Source: Roseobacter fucihabitans (lineage in GTDB: Bacteria; Pseudomonadota; Alphaproteobacteria; Rhodobacterales; Rhodobacteraceae). From it: DNA of 64,000 nt. The DNA lies in NCBI RefSeq assembly GCF_014337925.2, contig NZ_CP143423.1, positions 4,184,501 to 4,248,500 of the forward strand, written 5' to 3'. Position numbers and translations under genes: made by a program. Below, one piece after another: positions 62,765 to 64,000 of this stretch (position 1 is its first letter; each line of letters begins with the position of its first letter). The notes beneath the pieces were generated by a model. That model worked only from the letters and a program-made list of their open reading frames with translations, was not told the DNA's origin and searched no databases.

Positions 62765-64000
62765 ATGAATGAACAACACCCGCCGGGGCCCGCAGAGGCG
62801 CCGGGGTTCTGGCTCGACACTCCTGAACATCGACAGTGGCTCATGTCTGAAGCTGAGCGGCAATGGACCTTTTTCGCGGCCAGCCTACGGGACGGTCCCG
62901 GGTTTTTCTCATTGGACACTGCCGGCAATCCGCTGTCGGATGACACGCAAGAACTGCACAGCACAACACGACTTATTCACGCCTTTGCGCTTGGCCAAAT
63001 CTCGGGACATGCCGGGGCGGATCGAATCGTTGAACATGGCATGGCCTACCTCCGGGACCATCACCACGACGCGGAGCATGGTGGCTATTTATGGGCCCTG
63101 AGAGGCGATGCCATCGTTGATGATCGCAAACTCGCGTATGGACATGTCTTCGTTCTCTTGGCTGGCGCAAGTGCGAAAATGGCCGGACACCCAGATGCAG
63201 ATGCATTGATTACGGATGTGAGCGACATTCTCGACAAACACTATTGGGAGGAAGACGCGGGCCTGTTTGCAGATGAATGGAACAGAGACTGGACGCCGTT
63301 TTCCACATATCGCGGGATGAATGCGAATATGCACGCAGTCGAAGCTTTGCTGACTGCATATGAGGCAACCGGACAGGATGTGTTTCTCAGCCGCGCGGGT
63401 CGCATCCTCGAATTTTTCACCGCCCGCATCGCACCAGCAGAAAACTGGCGTCTGCCTGAGCATTATTCGCAAGATTGGGAAATTGACCGTTCCTATGCGG
63501 GCAATCCCATGTTTCGCCCTGCCGGAACAACACCGGGTCATTCTTTCGAACTGGGGCGACTGTTGTTGCAATTTTGGGATCTTTCGGGACGTCAGGACCG
63601 AAATATGCCCGTGACTGCGCGACACCTGATCGAACGAGCGTTGAAAGATGCCTGGTGTGCTCACGGCGGCCTTGCCTACACGCTTGAATTCGGAGGAAAA
63701 GTGTCGGCATCTACTCGATTTTGGTGGCCCGTAACCGAAGCGATTGGCGCGGTTGCAGCGCTGATTAAGTTGGATCGGCAGGCCAGCGATGAGCAATGGT
63801 ATCGGAAGCTTTGGACTTTTGCCGATACCCATTTCATCGATCATATCCGCGGCGGTTGGTTTCCAGAGATTGACAACGCCGGGCAAGTCACCAGCACGAT
63901 CTTTAAGGGGAAACCCGACATCTATCACTCTGTGCAGGCATGCCTATTCCCGCTCACAAATGGGCTGTCGGGGCATATTGATGATTTGAAACATAGTGAA
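62765..64000 (+). CDS. AGE/YihS-superfamily aldose-ketose isomerase, 3' cut by edge
   Basis: The frame is open from ATG 62765 to the window end (412 codons, close to full family length). Barrel motifs: LHSTTRLIHAFALG, YRGMNANMHAVEALL, GTTPGHSFELGRLLL with His259, WWPVTEAIGA and GKPDIYHSVQACL with His388. These two His fit the catalytic pair of mannose/sulfoquinovose isomerases. GKPDIYH has Pro where I recall a Gln in sulfoquinovose isomerase, so a mannose-type or other aldose is as likely. It would turn the imported aldose into a ketose for the upstream TPP enzyme. Confidence 0.84.
   Translation, partial: MNEQHPPGPAEAPGFWLDTPEHRQWLMSEAERQWTFFAASLRDGPGFFSLDTAGNPLSDDTQELHSTTRLIHAFALGQISGHAGADRIVEHGMAYLRDHHHDAEHGGYLWALRGDAIVDDRKLAYGHVFVLLAGASAKMAGHPDADALITDVSDILDKHYWEEDAGLFADEWNRDWTPFSTYRGMNANMHAVEALLTAYEATGQDVFLSRAGRILEFFTARIAPAENWRLPEHYSQDWEIDRSYAGNPMFRPAGTTPGHSFELGRLLLQFWDLSGRQDRNMPVTARHLIERALKDAWCAHGGLAYTLEFGGKVSASTRFWWPVTEAIGAVAALIKLDRQASDEQWYRKLWTFADTHFIDHIRGGWFPEIDNAGQVTSTIFKGKPDIYHSVQACLFPLTNGLSGHIDDLKHSE

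Overview
The window looks like part of a large extrachromosomal replicon (plasmid or chromid) of a marine alphaproteobacterium, most likely a Rhodobacteraceae of the Roseobacter group. Reasons: high-GC coding with ATGA/GTGA-coupled operons; a RepB-type replication initiator beside parA/parB with iteron-like repeats; a PQQ cluster with its ABC-2 exporter-like pair; NahK/ErcS and FIST sensors; an RTX protein preceded by a perfect TTAA-N7-TTAA CtrA box; and a TorA-type reductase. No tRNA, rRNA or CRISPR array was seen.

Layout. Positions 1-20649 form a PQQ/quinoprotein region. It holds the end of a SoxYZ-like carrier gene, two small secreted proteins, a sensory set (hybrid kinase, FIST, LuxR regulator), and a seven-gene MoxR/DUF58/DUF4381/VWA/VWA/TPR/BatD-like operon resembling the mxaRSACKL genes that mature methanol dehydrogenase. 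An ABC-2 transporter pair, a two-component system and complete pqqABCDE follow. Positions 20995-25084 are the replication/partition module, where parA carries two G-run frameshifts and runs without a stop into parB. Positions 25832-28828 encode a secreted RTX protein. Positions 29182-36179 are a trimethylamine N-oxide (TMAO) respiration locus in decay: DUF2478, moeA with an in-frame stop, torA fused to a C-terminal haem c motif, intact torR, and torS and torT both cut off at their 5' ends by one deletion.

Positions 36318-42456 are a chemotaxis/signalling patch: one intact double-CHASE3 receptor, then a Tn3-type transposase scrap, a multiply frameshifted receptor, a cheW with an in-frame stop, a cheY-like remnant and an intact EAL protein. 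Positions 42875-45949 are divergent idonate/gluconate genes around a GntR/IdnR-like operator, ending in a truncated gnd. Positions 45999-49892 are a pqiA-pqiA-pqiB-pqiC lipid-transport operon. An IS6-family element (about 50032-50880) and a second intact receptor follow.

From 53830 to the right edge lies a tightly packed operon: three phased operator sites, a FadR-type regulator, a Cys/Met-type PLP enzyme, a CUT1 sugar ABC importer with an unknown 121-residue protein between its permeases, a transketolase/PDH-E1-like TPP enzyme and an aldose-ketose isomerase of the AGE/YihS superfamily (cut by the edge). No sugar kinase, E2 or E3 gene is present. This is the best candidate for an undescribed catabolic system: it suggests import, isomerisation and direct TPP-dependent cleavage of an unphosphorylated sugar, with a PLP lyase for a substituent. 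The density of broken genes between 20995 and 46000 suggests recent decay or, for the homopolymer cases, read errors.
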